The notes under the pieces are model-generated. The model did no database searches. It was not told the origin of the DNA and saw only the letters and a program-made list of their open reading frames with translations. From DATCZS01 sp036525795 (GTDB lineage: Bacteria; Actinomycetota; Acidimicrobiia; Spongiisociales; ZC4RG35): a stretch of 64,000 bases of DNA. The stretch's first letter is position 1. Each line of letters begins with the position of its first letter. Positions 24,496 to 33,038 of the stretch are shown here, piece by piece. The position numbers and the translations under genes were made by a program. The stretch covers positions 1 to 64,000 of the forward strand of contig DATCZS010000123.1 in assembly GCA_036525795.1 (NCBI GenBank), given 5' to 3'.

Positions 24496-26073
24496 TCAGA
24501 GCTCGAGATACGTCGCTTCGATGATCCCCGGCAGCGAGCGAAGCGCCTCGACCTGGGTGTCGGTCATCGCCTCGTCGAGATTCAATCCCATGAGCGCCGA
24601 TTCCCCGGTGATCACCGACCGGCCCACCACCATGTTGGCGATGTTGACGCGCTCCTGACCCAGGTAGGTACCGACCCGTCCGATCACCCCGGGGGTGTCT
24701 GCGTTGCGGACGATCGCCATGTGCTCGGAGAGCGGCAGCTCCACCTCGTGGCCCATGATGTCGACCAGCATCGGGCCCTTGCGCGCAATCGTGCCCGCCA
24801 GCGAGACCTCGTGGTCCTCGAAGGTGCCTGAGAGCCGGAGCACCGAGATGTACTCGTCGGTCTCGGACGACGCCTCGAGATCGATGCGCAGTCCGCGCTC
24901 CTCCGCGATCCTGCTCGCATTCACATACGTGACCGGTTCGGCCGACACGCCCGACAGGAGCCCCTTGACCACCGCAAGCCGGATGGGCTTGAGGTCGTAG
25001 TCGGCCAGGCGCCCCTCGGCCCTCAGCGTGATCGAGGCCGAGAGGTCGCGACCGAGGCCGACGAATGCCTTCCCGAGACGCTCTGCCAATGGGAGGAATG
25101 CCCGCACATCCTCCCCCACCTCACGTCCCAGGTCGACGTTGACCGCCGAGAGCACCAGCTCGCCCGCGAGGGCAGCGGCGACCGCAGCGGCGACATCGGT
25201 CCCCGCCTTGTCCTGGGCCTCGGTGGTCGACGCCCCCAGATGCGGGGTGAGCACCACCGAGGGAAGCTCGAACAGGCGGCTTTCGGTCAGCGGCTCGACT
25301 GCGAAGACATCGAGCGCCGCCCCGCCGACGTGGCCGGAGGCAACCGAGTCCGCCAGCGCGTCCTCGTCGATGATCCCCCCGCGGGACGTGTTGACGATCC
25401 GGACCCCCGGCTTCAACTTCGCCAGGTTCTCCGCGCCGAGCAGGCCCTCGGTCTCTTTCGTCTTGGGCAGGTGGATGGTGATGAAGTCCGCCACCGCGAA
25501 GAGGTCGTCGAGAGCCAGGATGTCGACTCCCAGGCGACGCCCGCGCTCGTCGGAGACGAACGGGTCGTACGCGACCACTCGCATCCCGAAGGCGAGCGCA
25601 CGTTGCGCGACCAGCGTCCCGATCTTGCCGAGCCCGATCACTCCCAGGGTCTTGCCGTGGAGCTCGACGCCCTGGTAGCTCTTCCTGTCCCACGACCCCC
25701 TCACGAGCGCGCCGTGGGCCTGGGGAATGTTGCGGGCCTGCGACAGCAGGAGGGCGAGCGTGTGCTCGGCGGCCGAAATGGTGTTGGCATGGGGGGCGTT
25801 CACCACCAGCACCCCGCGACTGGTGGCGACGGGGAGGTCGATGTTGTCGACGCCGATGCCGGCCCGGCCGATCACCCTGAGCTGAGGAGCGGCCTCGATC
25901 ATCTGACGGTCCACCTGGGTGGCGGAGCGCACGACCAGTCCGTGAGCCCCGGCGAGGCGCCCGAGCAACTCCTCCCGATCCACGCCGACGGCGACATCCA
26001 CCTCGCAGGAGGCTGCCAGGGCATCGATGCCGGCCGGGGCGATCGACTCGGCGACTACGACCTTCGGTTTCAC
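24496..26073 (-). CDS. serA: D-3-phosphoglycerate dehydrogenase
   Basis: 525 residues, the long (type I) form. First step of serine synthesis. The Rossmann domain has GVIGLGKIGTLVAQRA and the catalytic triad region VNTSRGGIIDE, with Glu and His (PHLGAST) following. An intervening ASB domain (about 315-450) and a C-terminal ACT domain (IVRNADTPGVIGRVGTYLG) suggest serine feedback control. GTG start at 26073. It converges on the S9 peptidase gene with a 6-nt gap. Confidence 0.95.
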   Translation of the reverse strand: MKPKVVVAESIAPAGIDALAASCEVDVAVGVDREELLGRLAGAHGLVVRSATQVDRQMIEAAPQLRVIGRAGIGVDNIDLPVATSRGVLVVNAPHANTISAAEHTLALLLSQARNIPQAHGALVRGSWDRKSYQGVELHGKTLGVIGLGKIGTLVAQRALAFGMRVVAYDPFVSDERGRRLGVDILALDDLFAVADFITIHLPKTKETEGLLGAENLAKLKPGVRIVNTSRGGIIDEDALADSVASGHVGGAALDVFAVEPLTESRLFELPSVVLTPHLGASTTEAQDKAGTDVAAAVAAALAGELVLSAVNVDLGREVGEDVRAFLPLAERLGKAFVGLGRDLSASITLRAEGRLADYDLKPIRLAVVKGLLSGVSAEPVTYVNASRIAEERGLRIDLEASSETDEYISVLRLSGTFEDHEVSLAGTIARKGPMLVDIMGHEVELPLSEHMAIVRNADTPGVIGRVGTYLGQERVNIANMVVGRSVITGESALMGLNLDEAMTDTQVEALRSLPGIIEATYLEL

Positions 26074-26173
26074 AGTCTTCGGCTCCGTTCGAGGAAAGAG
26101 CCATTGTGCAGATTCGAACCGGCGTCGCCAAGACGACGCGTAGGGTTGAGGTCAACCGATCTCGGAGGACCGC

Positions 26174-26614
26174 ATGACATGGGACGCCAGCCACATCGTT
26201 GCCGCCGTCGACGGCTCCGATTCATCGCTCCGGGCGGCGCGGGCGGCGCTCGAGCTGGCTCGCTCGTCTGAGGGCGAAGTGACCCTGATCACCGTCGTCC
26301 GCCCTCCCGAGGGCTACTGGGGAATCGACGGCGCCCCACCCAGCCCCGAGGCGATGGCGGCCGCCATCGTGCGAGCCAGGACCGAGGTCCTCGATGCCGC
26401 ACTGAAGGCACTGGAAACGGACGGGCTGACCGTGAACACGGTGGAAGAGATCGGCGATCCGGCCACGTCGATCCTCAACCACTGCGCCGAGGCGGGAACC
26501 ACGGTGCTCTTCGTGGGCAGGCGGGGATCGGGATTCGTGGAGAGGCTGATGCTCGGGTCGGTGGCCGACAGGCTGGCCCACAACTCTCCGTGTCCGGTGG
26601 TGATCGTGCCGTGA
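26174..26614 (+). CDS. universal stress protein (second copy)
   Basis: 146 residues, one Usp domain: VAAVDGSDSSLRAARAALEL at the N-terminus and GRRGSGFVERLMLGSVADRL then PCPVVIVP at the end, the ATP-binding G-x2-G-x9-G(S) pattern. CGGAGG lies 6 nt before the ATG, and a TAGGGT box (26141-26146) lies 27 nt upstream. Only distantly similar to the 7442 gene. Divergent from serA. Confidence 0.9.
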   Translation: MTWDASHIVAAVDGSDSSLRAARAALELARSSEGEVTLITVVRPPEGYWGIDGAPPSPEAMAAAIVRARTEVLDAALKALETDGLTVNTVEEIGDPATSILNHCAEAGTTVLFVGRRGSGFVERLMLGSVADRLAHNSPCPVVIVP

Positions 26615-26651
26615 ACAGGGCCTCACGTCCGCCAGAGGACCGGGCCGCCCC

Positions 26652-27470
26652 GTGACGCTGGCGCGACCTCTCCGCGACGCCATCGAGCCTTTCCACAGGC
26701 TGTGCTACTTCGCTCCCGAGGTGCGCCGGCCATACATCGAAGGCCTCGGACTGCACCCGTGGACGGCGTACTTCGGCCAGCGGGCGGCACCCATGGGAAA
26801 GGTCGAGGCGCCCGTGGTCACCGCCACCTTCTACGGCTTCAGCCCCCGCCTCGTCGGTCGCTCCATTCCATCCGTGTGGGAGGTGATCTCCCCGACCGAG
26901 GCGACCCGGTTGCGCCTGTCCACGACCGCCGAAGCCCTGCGGCGGGTGCTGGGCGACCTCGACCCGCTGGTCATCGCAGAGGCGAATGATCTCGCCCAGA
27001 CCGCCGTCGATGGCTGCGAGTTCGCCGGCCGGCCACTCGCGGCCGGTCACCACGCCATCCCGCCCGACGAGGATCCGCTGGCCGAACTCTGGAGGAACAT
27101 CGCGGTGCTCCGCGAATACCGGGGTGACGGCCACGTCACGGCCCTGGTCCACATCGGCCTCGGTCCGGTCGAATCACTGCTGACCTCCCGCGGCTTCGCC
27201 GATCTCGATCCGCACAGCTACCGCACCTCCCGGGGCTGGAGCGACGACGAGTGGGGGGCAGCCTTCGAACGGTGCCGGGAAGCCGGATGGCTCGACCGGG
27301 AAGGGCACCTCACCGACGCAGGCACCGCCGTGCGCTGGGAGATCGAATCCGAGACCGACCGCCTGTTCGAGGGCCCGCTGGAGGCCATGGGGCCGACCGC
27401 AACCGGACGCCTCACCGAACTCGTCGGCGGCATGTCGGCGGCGGTGCTCGCCTCCGGAGAGATCGGATGA
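26652..27470 (+). CDS. SCO6745-like helical protein
   Basis: 272 residues, soluble, mostly helical. The N-terminal ARPLRDAIEPFHRLCYFAPEV, the central GYF-type segment YFGQRAAPMGKV and the C-terminal ALVHIGLGPVE plus winged-helix-like region (GWSDDEWGAAFERCREAGWL, HLTDAG) match the actinobacterial SCO6745/SalK-like family, which has no firm function. GTG start. It overlaps the next gene by 4 nt (ATGA). Confidence 0.65.
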   Translation: MTLARPLRDAIEPFHRLCYFAPEVRRPYIEGLGLHPWTAYFGQRAAPMGKVEAPVVTATFYGFSPRLVGRSIPSVWEVISPTEATRLRLSTTAEALRRVLGDLDPLVIAEANDLAQTAVDGCEFAGRPLAAGHHAIPPDEDPLAELWRNIAVLREYRGDGHVTALVHIGLGPVESLLTSRGFADLDPHSYRTSRGWSDDEWGAAFERCREAGWLDREGHLTDAGTAVRWEIESETDRLFEGPLEAMGPTATGRLTELVGGMSAAVLASGEIG

Positions 27471-28366
27471 CGTACTCCGAGCGGGACGGCGAACCGATCG
27501 CCCGCGCCCCTGACTCCGACTCCATCGGCGACCGACTCGACGCCGTCAGCCGGCCCCTGGCAGAGCGCGTGCTCAAACGCGCCATCGAACTCCACCACGA
27601 CGATGTCCACGGTCCCGATCGGATCGCACGCACCACCCTCGACGAGATCGCATCCGAACTGGGAGTGGCGCCGGAGTACGTCAGACGGGCCCTCGCCGAC
27701 GAACTCGAGACCACGCGTCACCCACCTCGCTCGATCCGGGAGCGGATGCTCGCCCCGGTCCGGGTCACCGGCGGGCGCGTCGTCACGCTCGACGCCGCCG
27801 AGACCCGGGCGTCGATCGTGGCGTGGATGGGCGGCCAGGAGGGTCTGCGGCCCAGGGCCCGGGTGGGAGATGGCGTGCGGTGGGAAAGAGACCGCCACTG
27901 GACGACCAAGCTCCGGATCGGCATCGGACGATCAGACGCCACCGGGGGGCTGCGAACCATCCCGACGGTGACCCACCGCCAGACCGAGATCTCCGGGTCC
28001 GAGCAACTCGTCGAACTCGATGCGGACACTCGCATCATCTCCCAGGTGGCGGCAGGGATCGGCGGCGGCCTCACGGGCGCCGGGGCGCTCGGCGGCATCA
28101 TCACCGCGGCGGCGATGTCCGGCGGATCCGACCTCCTCCAGTTCCTGATCCCCTTCGCCCCCGCTGCAGCGGTGGGCGTCGGCACCGCCGTCATCGTCGC
28201 CAAGTCGTGGCTGGCGGCAGTCCGAAAAGGCATCGCCCGCGCACTCGACGGCATCGCCAACCCGACCATCCACGAGGCTCGCAGACGGCGCCCCTCCGAC
28301 CGCCGGAGCGGGTTCTCCCGGGTCCTCCAGGACATCGCAGACGCCCTCGACGACCTCGGCCGCTGA
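27467..28366 (+). CDS. hypothetical protein with N-terminal helical domain and membrane hairpin
   Basis: 299 residues. The first 80 residues contain VLKRAIELHHDD and TTLDEIASELGVAPEYVRRA, a helix-turn-helix-like arrangement. A beta-rich middle follows. Two hydrophobic stretches (about 190-215 and 222-245) form a Gly/Ala-rich membrane hairpin, and a basic C-terminus ends VLQDIADALDDLG. ATG overlaps the preceding stop. I do not recognise the family; the HTH plus membrane hairpin could mean a membrane-tethered regulator, which is speculation. Confidence 0.6.
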   Translation: MTYSERDGEPIARAPDSDSIGDRLDAVSRPLAERVLKRAIELHHDDVHGPDRIARTTLDEIASELGVAPEYVRRALADELETTRHPPRSIRERMLAPVRVTGGRVVTLDAAETRASIVAWMGGQEGLRPRARVGDGVRWERDRHWTTKLRIGIGRSDATGGLRTIPTVTHRQTEISGSEQLVELDADTRIISQVAAGIGGGLTGAGALGGIITAAAMSGGSDLLQFLIPFAPAAAVGVGTAVIVAKSWLAAVRKGIARALDGIANPTIHEARRRRPSDRRSGFSRVLQDIADALDDLGR

Positions 28367-28370
28367 CGTC

Positions 28371-28383
28371 GAACCCTGGGTTC
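28371..28383. terminator. possible bidirectional terminator
   Basis: GAACC and GGTTC arms around CTG in the 32-bp gap between convergent genes. Short stem, no U-tract. Confidence 0.3.
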
Positions 28384-28398
28384 ACCGACGCCCGACGG

Positions 28399-29379
28399 CT
28401 ATGCCAGTGCCGGGATGACGTCGCGGGCGAACCGCTCGAGGCCAGACGAGTCGTACGCCGATTCGGCGAAATAGCAGATGGCGTAGGACATCCCCGCCTC
28501 GGCCCACGGGCGCAGCCTGGCAACCAGTTGCTCGGGGGTCCCCGCCATCGCCCGATACTGCCGCGCCACCCGTTCGGCCCTGTCCTGTGGGACGAACTCC
28601 GCGAAGTGGTTCCGAATCCAGGCGAGGCGGTCCTCAACCGCTGCCTCGGTCTCCTCACAGACCACGTTGAAGTTGGACGACCGCACGATCGACTCGAAAT
28701 CGGTTCCCACGTCGTCGCAATGGCCGCGCAGCACCTCCGACTTGTGGGCGAACTCGTCGACCGTCACGGCGAAATTGGTGTAGCGGGCGTATCTGGCAGC
28801 GACGTTGAGGGTCAACTGCTCTCCACCCCCGGCGACCCACAGAGGGATGTGCGGCTGCTGGACCGGCTTGGGCTGGCAGATGGCGCCCTTCAGCGAGTAG
28901 TGCTCGCCCTCGAAGTGGACTTCGTCCTCGGTCCACATCCGCTGCATGATCTCGACCGCTTCGCGCAGCATCCCGATCCGCACCGAGGGCGCCGGGAACT
29001 CGTAGCCGTAGCCGTCATACTCGTGCTCGTACCAGCCGGCACCGATCCCCATCTCGAGGCGTCCGTTCGAGATGACGTCGATGGTGGCCGCCACCTTGGC
29101 GAGGTATGCCGGGGGCCGGTAGGAGTTGCAGGTGCACATCTGTCCGAGCCTCACCGTGTCGGTGACGGTGGCGAGCGCTCCCATCAAGGTCCACGCCTCG
29201 TAGGTGACCTGCTGGGTGGGGACGGGGACGGTGTGGAAGTGGTCGTAGACCCACAGGGACTCGTATCCGGCCCGTTCGATGGTCCGGGCGACCGACGCCA
29301 TCGTCGGCCAATGCTGGGCCCGGTCGACGCCGACCAGGTCGAGACGCCACCCCTGGGGGACGAAGGCTCCGAAGCGCAT
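28399..29379 (-). CDS. luciferase-like F420-dependent oxidoreductase
   Basis: 326 residues with the LLM TIM-barrel pattern: MRFGAFVPQGWR, LWVYDHFHTVPVP, LGQMCTCNSYRPP, ISNGRLEMGIGAGWYEHEY and PLWVAGGGEQLTL. These match F420-dependent members (LLM class) rather than FMN luciferases; the cofactor assignment fits the divergent cofC gene. Start at 29379, where a TATGGT box lies 7 nt upstream; the ATG at 29391 is the alternative. Substrate unknown. Confidence 0.85.
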   Translation of the reverse strand: MRFGAFVPQGWRLDLVGVDRAQHWPTMASVARTIERAGYESLWVYDHFHTVPVPTQQVTYEAWTLMGALATVTDTVRLGQMCTCNSYRPPAYLAKVAATIDVISNGRLEMGIGAGWYEHEYDGYGYEFPAPSVRIGMLREAVEIMQRMWTEDEVHFEGEHYSLKGAICQPKPVQQPHIPLWVAGGGEQLTLNVAARYARYTNFAVTVDEFAHKSEVLRGHCDDVGTDFESIVRSSNFNVVCEETEAAVEDRLAWIRNHFAEFVPQDRAERVARQYRAMAGTPEQLVARLRPWAEAGMSYAICYFAESAYDSSGLERFARDVIPALA

Positions 29380-29386
29380 GAACCCG

Positions 29387-29392
29387 ACCATA
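29387..29392 (-). promoter_or_regulatory. TATGGT -10 box, leaderless
   Basis: Lies 7 nt before the oxidoreductase ATG (29379) on the minus strand. Confidence 0.4.
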
Positions 29393-29525
29393 CCGCGCTC
29401 ACGAGGATCCCATCGGGGGCGGGGCGTTCCCGCCGGGCGCGCCCGGCCGTTCGCGGCGGACCCGACGGCGGGCAGGGCCCCCGGTGCAGCCGGAGGGTCG
29501 CTCCGGGCCGATCGGACGCCGGCGC

Positions 29526-29531
29526 TAGCCT
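29526..29531 (+). promoter_or_regulatory. TAGCCT -10 box, leaderless
   Basis: Lies 8 nt before the cofC GTG, at exactly the spacing of the kinase gene at 2594 and the Cys-rich gene at 63148. Confidence 0.5.
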
Positions 29532-29539
29532 CCGGCGCC

Positions 29540-30142
29540 GTGGCTCCACCCATCATCGCCATCCCCGTCAAGCCGTTCGACATCGCCAAACGGCGACTGG
29601 CGTCGGTGGTTCCACCACACATCCGGGGAGCACTCAGCCGCGCCCTGGCCGAGCACACCGTGGAGGTGGTGGCCCGCACAGACGCCATCCCCCTGGTGCT
29701 GTCGGCGGACGACGGGGTGACCGCCTGGGCAGAGGGCCGGGGCACCGATGTGCTCACGGACGAGGGCTCGTCTCTCGACCGCGCCGCCCATGGCGCAGTC
29801 ACCTGGGCAGCCGAGCGTTCCTCTCCGTGGGCCATCCTCCACGCCGACCTGCCCCTGCTCCAGCCGATCGATCTGGAACTCGTGATCGACCACCTGGCGG
29901 CAGGCCGTTACGTCCTCGCACCGTCATCGGACGGCGGCACGTCGCTCATCGGCGGCCACGATCGAGTTCGATTCGCGTTCGGTCCCGCAAGCTTCCACCG
30001 GCATCTCGCCCGGGTGGCGGCGGCATCGCCGGCGGTCGTCCACCGCACGGGACTCGCCCTCGACCTCGACGAGCCCGCAGACCTCGCCGCCGCGCTGGCC
30101 CACCCCCGCGGCCGCTGGCTGGAGACCGTTCTCAGTGGATAG
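29540..30142 (+). CDS. cofC: 2-phospho-L-lactate/phosphoenolpyruvate guanylyltransferase (F420 biosynthesis)
   Basis: 200 residues. The nucleotidyltransferase fold is shown by IPVKPFDIAKRRLASV at the N-terminus, ILHADLPLLQP with the metal-binding Asp, LAPSSDGGTSLIG and RFAFGPASFHRH. These are CofC/FbiD signatures; the enzyme activates phospholactate or PEP with GTP in coenzyme F420 assembly. GTG start, leaderless-type promoter. Divergent from an F420-type oxidoreductase and 9 nt ahead of a PIG-L deacetylase gene. Confidence 0.9.
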   Translation: MAPPIIAIPVKPFDIAKRRLASVVPPHIRGALSRALAEHTVEVVARTDAIPLVLSADDGVTAWAEGRGTDVLTDEGSSLDRAAHGAVTWAAERSSPWAILHADLPLLQPIDLELVIDHLAAGRYVLAPSSDGGTSLIGGHDRVRFAFGPASFHRHLARVAAASPAVVHRTGLALDLDEPADLAAALAHPRGRWLETVLSG

Positions 30143-30145
30143 CCT
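30140..30145 (+). promoter_or_regulatory. TAGCCT -10 box at the end of cofC
   Basis: Lies 6 nt before the PIG-L deacetylase ATG, overlapping the cofC stop codon. Confidence 0.35.
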
Positions 30146-30151
30146 GGTGTG

Positions 30152-30925
30152 ATGCCGAGCCGACCCGTCGATCTCTTCTCCGAGGCACGCCGCGAGCCGT
30201 CTGCGGTGCTCCCCACCCCGCAGCGCGCGCTGGCGATCGGCGCCCACCCCGACGACGCCGAGTTCGGGGCGGGCGGAACGCTGGCGAAGTGGGCGGCCGC
30301 CGGGTGCGAGGTCTCGATCCTCATCGCCACGGACGGTTCCAAGGGAAGCTGGGACCCGGGCCAGGATCCGGCGGAGTTGATCGCACAGCGCCGGGAGGAG
30401 ACCGCCCGTGCCGCAGAGGTGCTCGGAGCGTCCGGGGAGATCGTGTTCCTCGATCACGTCGATGGTGAACTGGTCCATTCGATCCGGCTTCGCGAGCAGC
30501 TGTCGCTGTGGATACGGCGGCTCCGTCCCGAGGTGGTGCTCAGCTGGGATCCCTGGAAGCGCTACATGCTCCATCCGGACCATCGCGAGATCGGGTGGGG
30601 AGCAGTCGACGGAGTGGTGGCAGCGCGGGATCACCTGTTCTTCCCCCATCAGCTTGTCGACGGTGTCGAGAAGTGGCGGCCGGACGCGGTGCTGCTCTTC
30701 GCCGCCGACGAGCCCGATCACTGGGAGGACATCACAGACAGCTTCGACACCAAGATCGACGCGCTCCTGTGCCACACCTCCCAGAGCCAGAGCACCATGC
30801 AGAACGCCGTCACCGACGGGGAAGGCCTCGACCACTTCCGCGCCCGCATCCACGACTGGTGCACCGAGATGGGAGCCCCGGCCGGTCTGGAGCTGGCCGA
30901 AGCCTTCAAACTGGTGCGTCCCTAG
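30152..30925 (+). CDS. PIG-L family deacetylase
   Basis: 257 residues. Zinc-dependent N-acetylglucosamine-type deacetylase fold: AIGAHPDDAEFGAGG supplies His and Asp ligands, ATDGSKGSWD follows, and the second His pair is in LHPDHREIG. Actinobacterial relatives include MshB and Mca of mycothiol metabolism, but the substrate here is not determined. ATG at 30152 directly follows a GTG; I prefer the ATG. Cytoplasmic. Confidence 0.85.
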   Translation: MPSRPVDLFSEARREPSAVLPTPQRALAIGAHPDDAEFGAGGTLAKWAAAGCEVSILIATDGSKGSWDPGQDPAELIAQRREETARAAEVLGASGEIVFLDHVDGELVHSIRLREQLSLWIRRLRPEVVLSWDPWKRYMLHPDHREIGWGAVDGVVAARDHLFFPHQLVDGVEKWRPDAVLLFAADEPDHWEDITDSFDTKIDALLCHTSQSQSTMQNAVTDGEGLDHFRARIHDWCTEMGAPAGLELAEAFKLVRP

Positions 30926-30933
30926 ACAACCGG

Positions 30934-31434
30934 TCAGGCAGACGCGAGCAGACGGCGGTAAAGGTCGGTGGCGGCCTCGTCGAAGCCCACCAGCACCACC
31001 CGCTCCACCGAGGTGGGACTCAGCCCGGACAGCGCGTCGATCGCCACGGCTGCCGCCTCCGCCTTGGGGTACCCGTAGACACCCGTCGAGATCGCCGGAA
31101 AGGCGACGGTCTTCGCACCGATGCGGTCCGCCTCCTCGATCGACCGGCGATAGCAGCTCGCCAGGAGCTCAGGTTCGCCGCTCGAGCCGCCCTGCCACAC
31201 CGGGCCGACCGTGTGAATCACCCACGTGGCCGGAAGACGGAACCCCGGGGTGGCCTTGGCGTCCCCCGTATCGCATCCGCCGAGCGGGCGGCACGCCTCG
31301 AGCAACTCCGGTCCTGCCGCCCGGTGGATGGCCCCGTCCACCCCGCCGCCCCCTCGCAGCGACGAATTGGCGGCGTTGACGATGGCATCCACCTCCAGAG
31401 TGGTGATGTCGGCGGTGATCGCCTCGAGCAGCAT
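30934..31434 (-). CDS. macro-domain protein (ADP-ribose deacylase type)
   Basis: 166 residues, essentially one macro domain. DAIVNAANSSLRGGGGVDGA, AIHRAAG, WVIHTVGPVW and PAISTGVYGYP are the ADP-ribose-binding signatures of the YmdB/MacroD type that hydrolyses O-acetyl-ADP-ribose and mono-ADP-ribosyl carboxylates. It converges on the PIG-L deacetylase gene. Confidence 0.9.
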   Translation of the reverse strand: MLLEAITADITTLEVDAIVNAANSSLRGGGGVDGAIHRAAGPELLEACRPLGGCDTGDAKATPGFRLPATWVIHTVGPVWQGGSSGEPELLASCYRRSIEEADRIGAKTVAFPAISTGVYGYPKAEAAAVAIDALSGLSPTSVERVVLVGFDEAATDLYRRLLASA

Positions 31435-31480
31435 TCACCGGCTCCCGGAGAACGGAGGGAACTGCCCGGCGCCCCGGACG

Positions 31481-31978
31481 TCAGGCTGCCCCGACACGCA
31501 GCTCCTGAGCGATCTCCTCCGCCCACTCGCGGATCTCGTCCCACGGGCGGAAGTCGCCGTCGGGGGTCCTGACCGCCGCCACCACCGCCTTCTCTCCGAA
31601 CGACAACCGCGAACGTTCGAGCTTGCCGGGGAACACGCGGTGCGCCCTGGCGCCGGTTCGATCCAGGATCCCGGCGATGTCGACCGGATCCTCCTCGGGT
31701 ACCGGCGGGTCGCCGATCGGACCGCTCGAAAACAGCCACACCTGGCGGGCTGCCAGCGCGTCGGCGCACCGGTCGACGAACTCGCGGGACGTCTCCAGCC
31801 AGCGCCCCATGTAGACCGCACTTCCGATCACCACCGCGTCGTACTCCTCGATCGAACCGACCTGGCCTGGTTCGGCCAGATCGACGTCCGCTCCTTCGCC
31901 GGCCAGCACCTCACCGATCATCCGGGCCATCTCGGTGGTGGCCCCGTGTTTCGATCCGGCGGTCACGAGGACCCGCAT
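31481..31978 (-). CDS. flavodoxin-domain protein
   Basis: 165 residues. MRVLVTAGSKHGATTEMARM is the FMN phosphate-binding loop (T/S-x-x-G-x-T pattern), and VVIGSAVYMGRWLE and LFSSGPIGDPP are the other FMN contacts of the flavodoxin/HemG-like family. ATG at 31978 has AAAGGAG 7 nt upstream. Likely electron carrier or menaquinone-linked oxidoreductase; the partner is unknown. Confidence 0.85.
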   Translation of the reverse strand: MRVLVTAGSKHGATTEMARMIGEVLAGEGADVDLAEPGQVGSIEEYDAVVIGSAVYMGRWLETSREFVDRCADALAARQVWLFSSGPIGDPPVPEEDPVDIAGILDRTGARAHRVFPGKLERSRLSFGEKAVVAAVRTPDGDFRPWDEIREWAEEIAQELRVGAA

Positions 31979-32105
31979 ACGTCCGCTCCTTTCATCCCGA
32001 CTGCCAACGTATCGGTCCGCGCCCGGGTCGAGCAGGGCCCATCGCCCCACCCACCGGCAGCCCGGCCGGCGGTAGCATCGATGGTATGCCGGGTCCTGTT
32101 CTCGG

Positions 32106-33038
32106 ATGAGTGGATGGCGCGCCGCCCTGGTGGCGCTCATCGTGGGCGCCGTCATCCTGGGAATCGGCTATCTCGTCCCCCGTCTGGGCGCCGACCCCGC
32201 TCCGCCAGACGAGGGCGACGCCGAAGACACCACGGGTGTGGTGCTGGTGTGCGTTCCGGTCCTCCAACAGGCATGCCAGGCCGTCGCAGACGAACTGGAC
32301 CTCGACACCGCCCGCCTCGAGCCGGGCCGATCCCTCCCGGATCGGCACGTGCTGGTCGCCCCTGCGTCCGAACTGCCGGAGGGTTCCGAGCCCGGGCCCC
32401 CGCTGGTGAGGAGCCCGATCGTGATCGGGGCGTGGCTCGAGCGGTCGCAGATCCTCTCCGCGCGCTGCGGCACGATCGACCTCGACTGCCTGGCGGGCGC
32501 GGTCGGCGAACGCTGGGAGGACCTCGGCGGCAACGACACCTGGGGAGACTTCAAGCTGGGGCTGGCGAGCCCCGCAACGTCGGAGTCTGGCGTCCTGGCG
32601 CTGTCGCTGCTCACCCCCGTGGTGGAGCGATCGGATCTGGCCGCCAGCCTGCGTCTGGTCGCCCAAAACGACGCCCGTCTCACCGAGGACTTGGTCCTGT
32701 TCGGGGACTCCCGGGCAGACGTGGTGGTCACGACCGAGGTGTCGGTGTTCAACCAGATGGCGAATGCCATCGGCAGGGGCGGGCGGCTGGAGGTGTTCTA
32801 CCCGGCGTCGTCCCCCTGGGTCGAATACGTGACGGTCGCGAAGGGATTCGGCGCAGGCAGGGTGGTCGATCGGCTCTCGGACCCCGCCATCCTGGGGCTG
32901 TTCGCCGGGTCCGGGGTACGGCCCGTCACCGGCACGTGGGACCTCCCGTCGGGACTCGGCACCGCCGGGGCGACGGCCGCACCGCCCGATTCCGGGACCC
33001 GTGCCACACTGCTGGAAGTATGGGAGCAACTCAGATGA
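32106..33038 (+). CDS. membrane-anchored solute-binding-like protein
   Basis: 310 residues. One N-terminal transmembrane anchor (about 5-25, LVALIVGAVILGIGYLV) then an extracytoplasmic domain with the family 1 solute-binding pattern: IVIGAWLERSQIL, NDTWGDFKLGLASPATSESG and VTTEVSVFNQMANAIG. The W-x2-FKLG and S-x-SG segments recur in the next gene, so the two are paralogues. No transporter permease or ATPase genes are nearby. ATG overlaps the TGA of a very short upstream frame. Confidence 0.7.
   Translation: MSGWRAALVALIVGAVILGIGYLVPRLGADPAPPDEGDAEDTTGVVLVCVPVLQQACQAVADELDLDTARLEPGRSLPDRHVLVAPASELPEGSEPGPPLVRSPIVIGAWLERSQILSARCGTIDLDCLAGAVGERWEDLGGNDTWGDFKLGLASPATSESGVLALSLLTPVVERSDLAASLRLVAQNDARLTEDLVLFGDSRADVVVTTEVSVFNQMANAIGRGGRLEVFYPASSPWVEYVTVAKGFGAGRVVDRLSDPAILGLFAGSGVRPVTGTWDLPSGLGTAGATAAPPDSGTRATLLEVWEQLR

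Noticed and set aside
26107..26130. Possible tRNA T arm (GATTCGAACCGGC)
   Set aside because: No acceptor, D or anticodon arm can be built around it on either strand.
32086..32109. Seven-codon leader peptide before the solute-binding-like gene
   Set aside because: ATG follows a TAGCAT box and its stop overlaps the next ATG, but no attenuator structure or codon bias supports a regulatory peptide; kept only as a curiosity.
31226..33034. Very long N-terminal extension of the VWA lipoprotein
   Set aside because: The frame is open upstream but overlaps three real genes; the lipoprotein signal peptide and ATGA overlap place the start at 33035.
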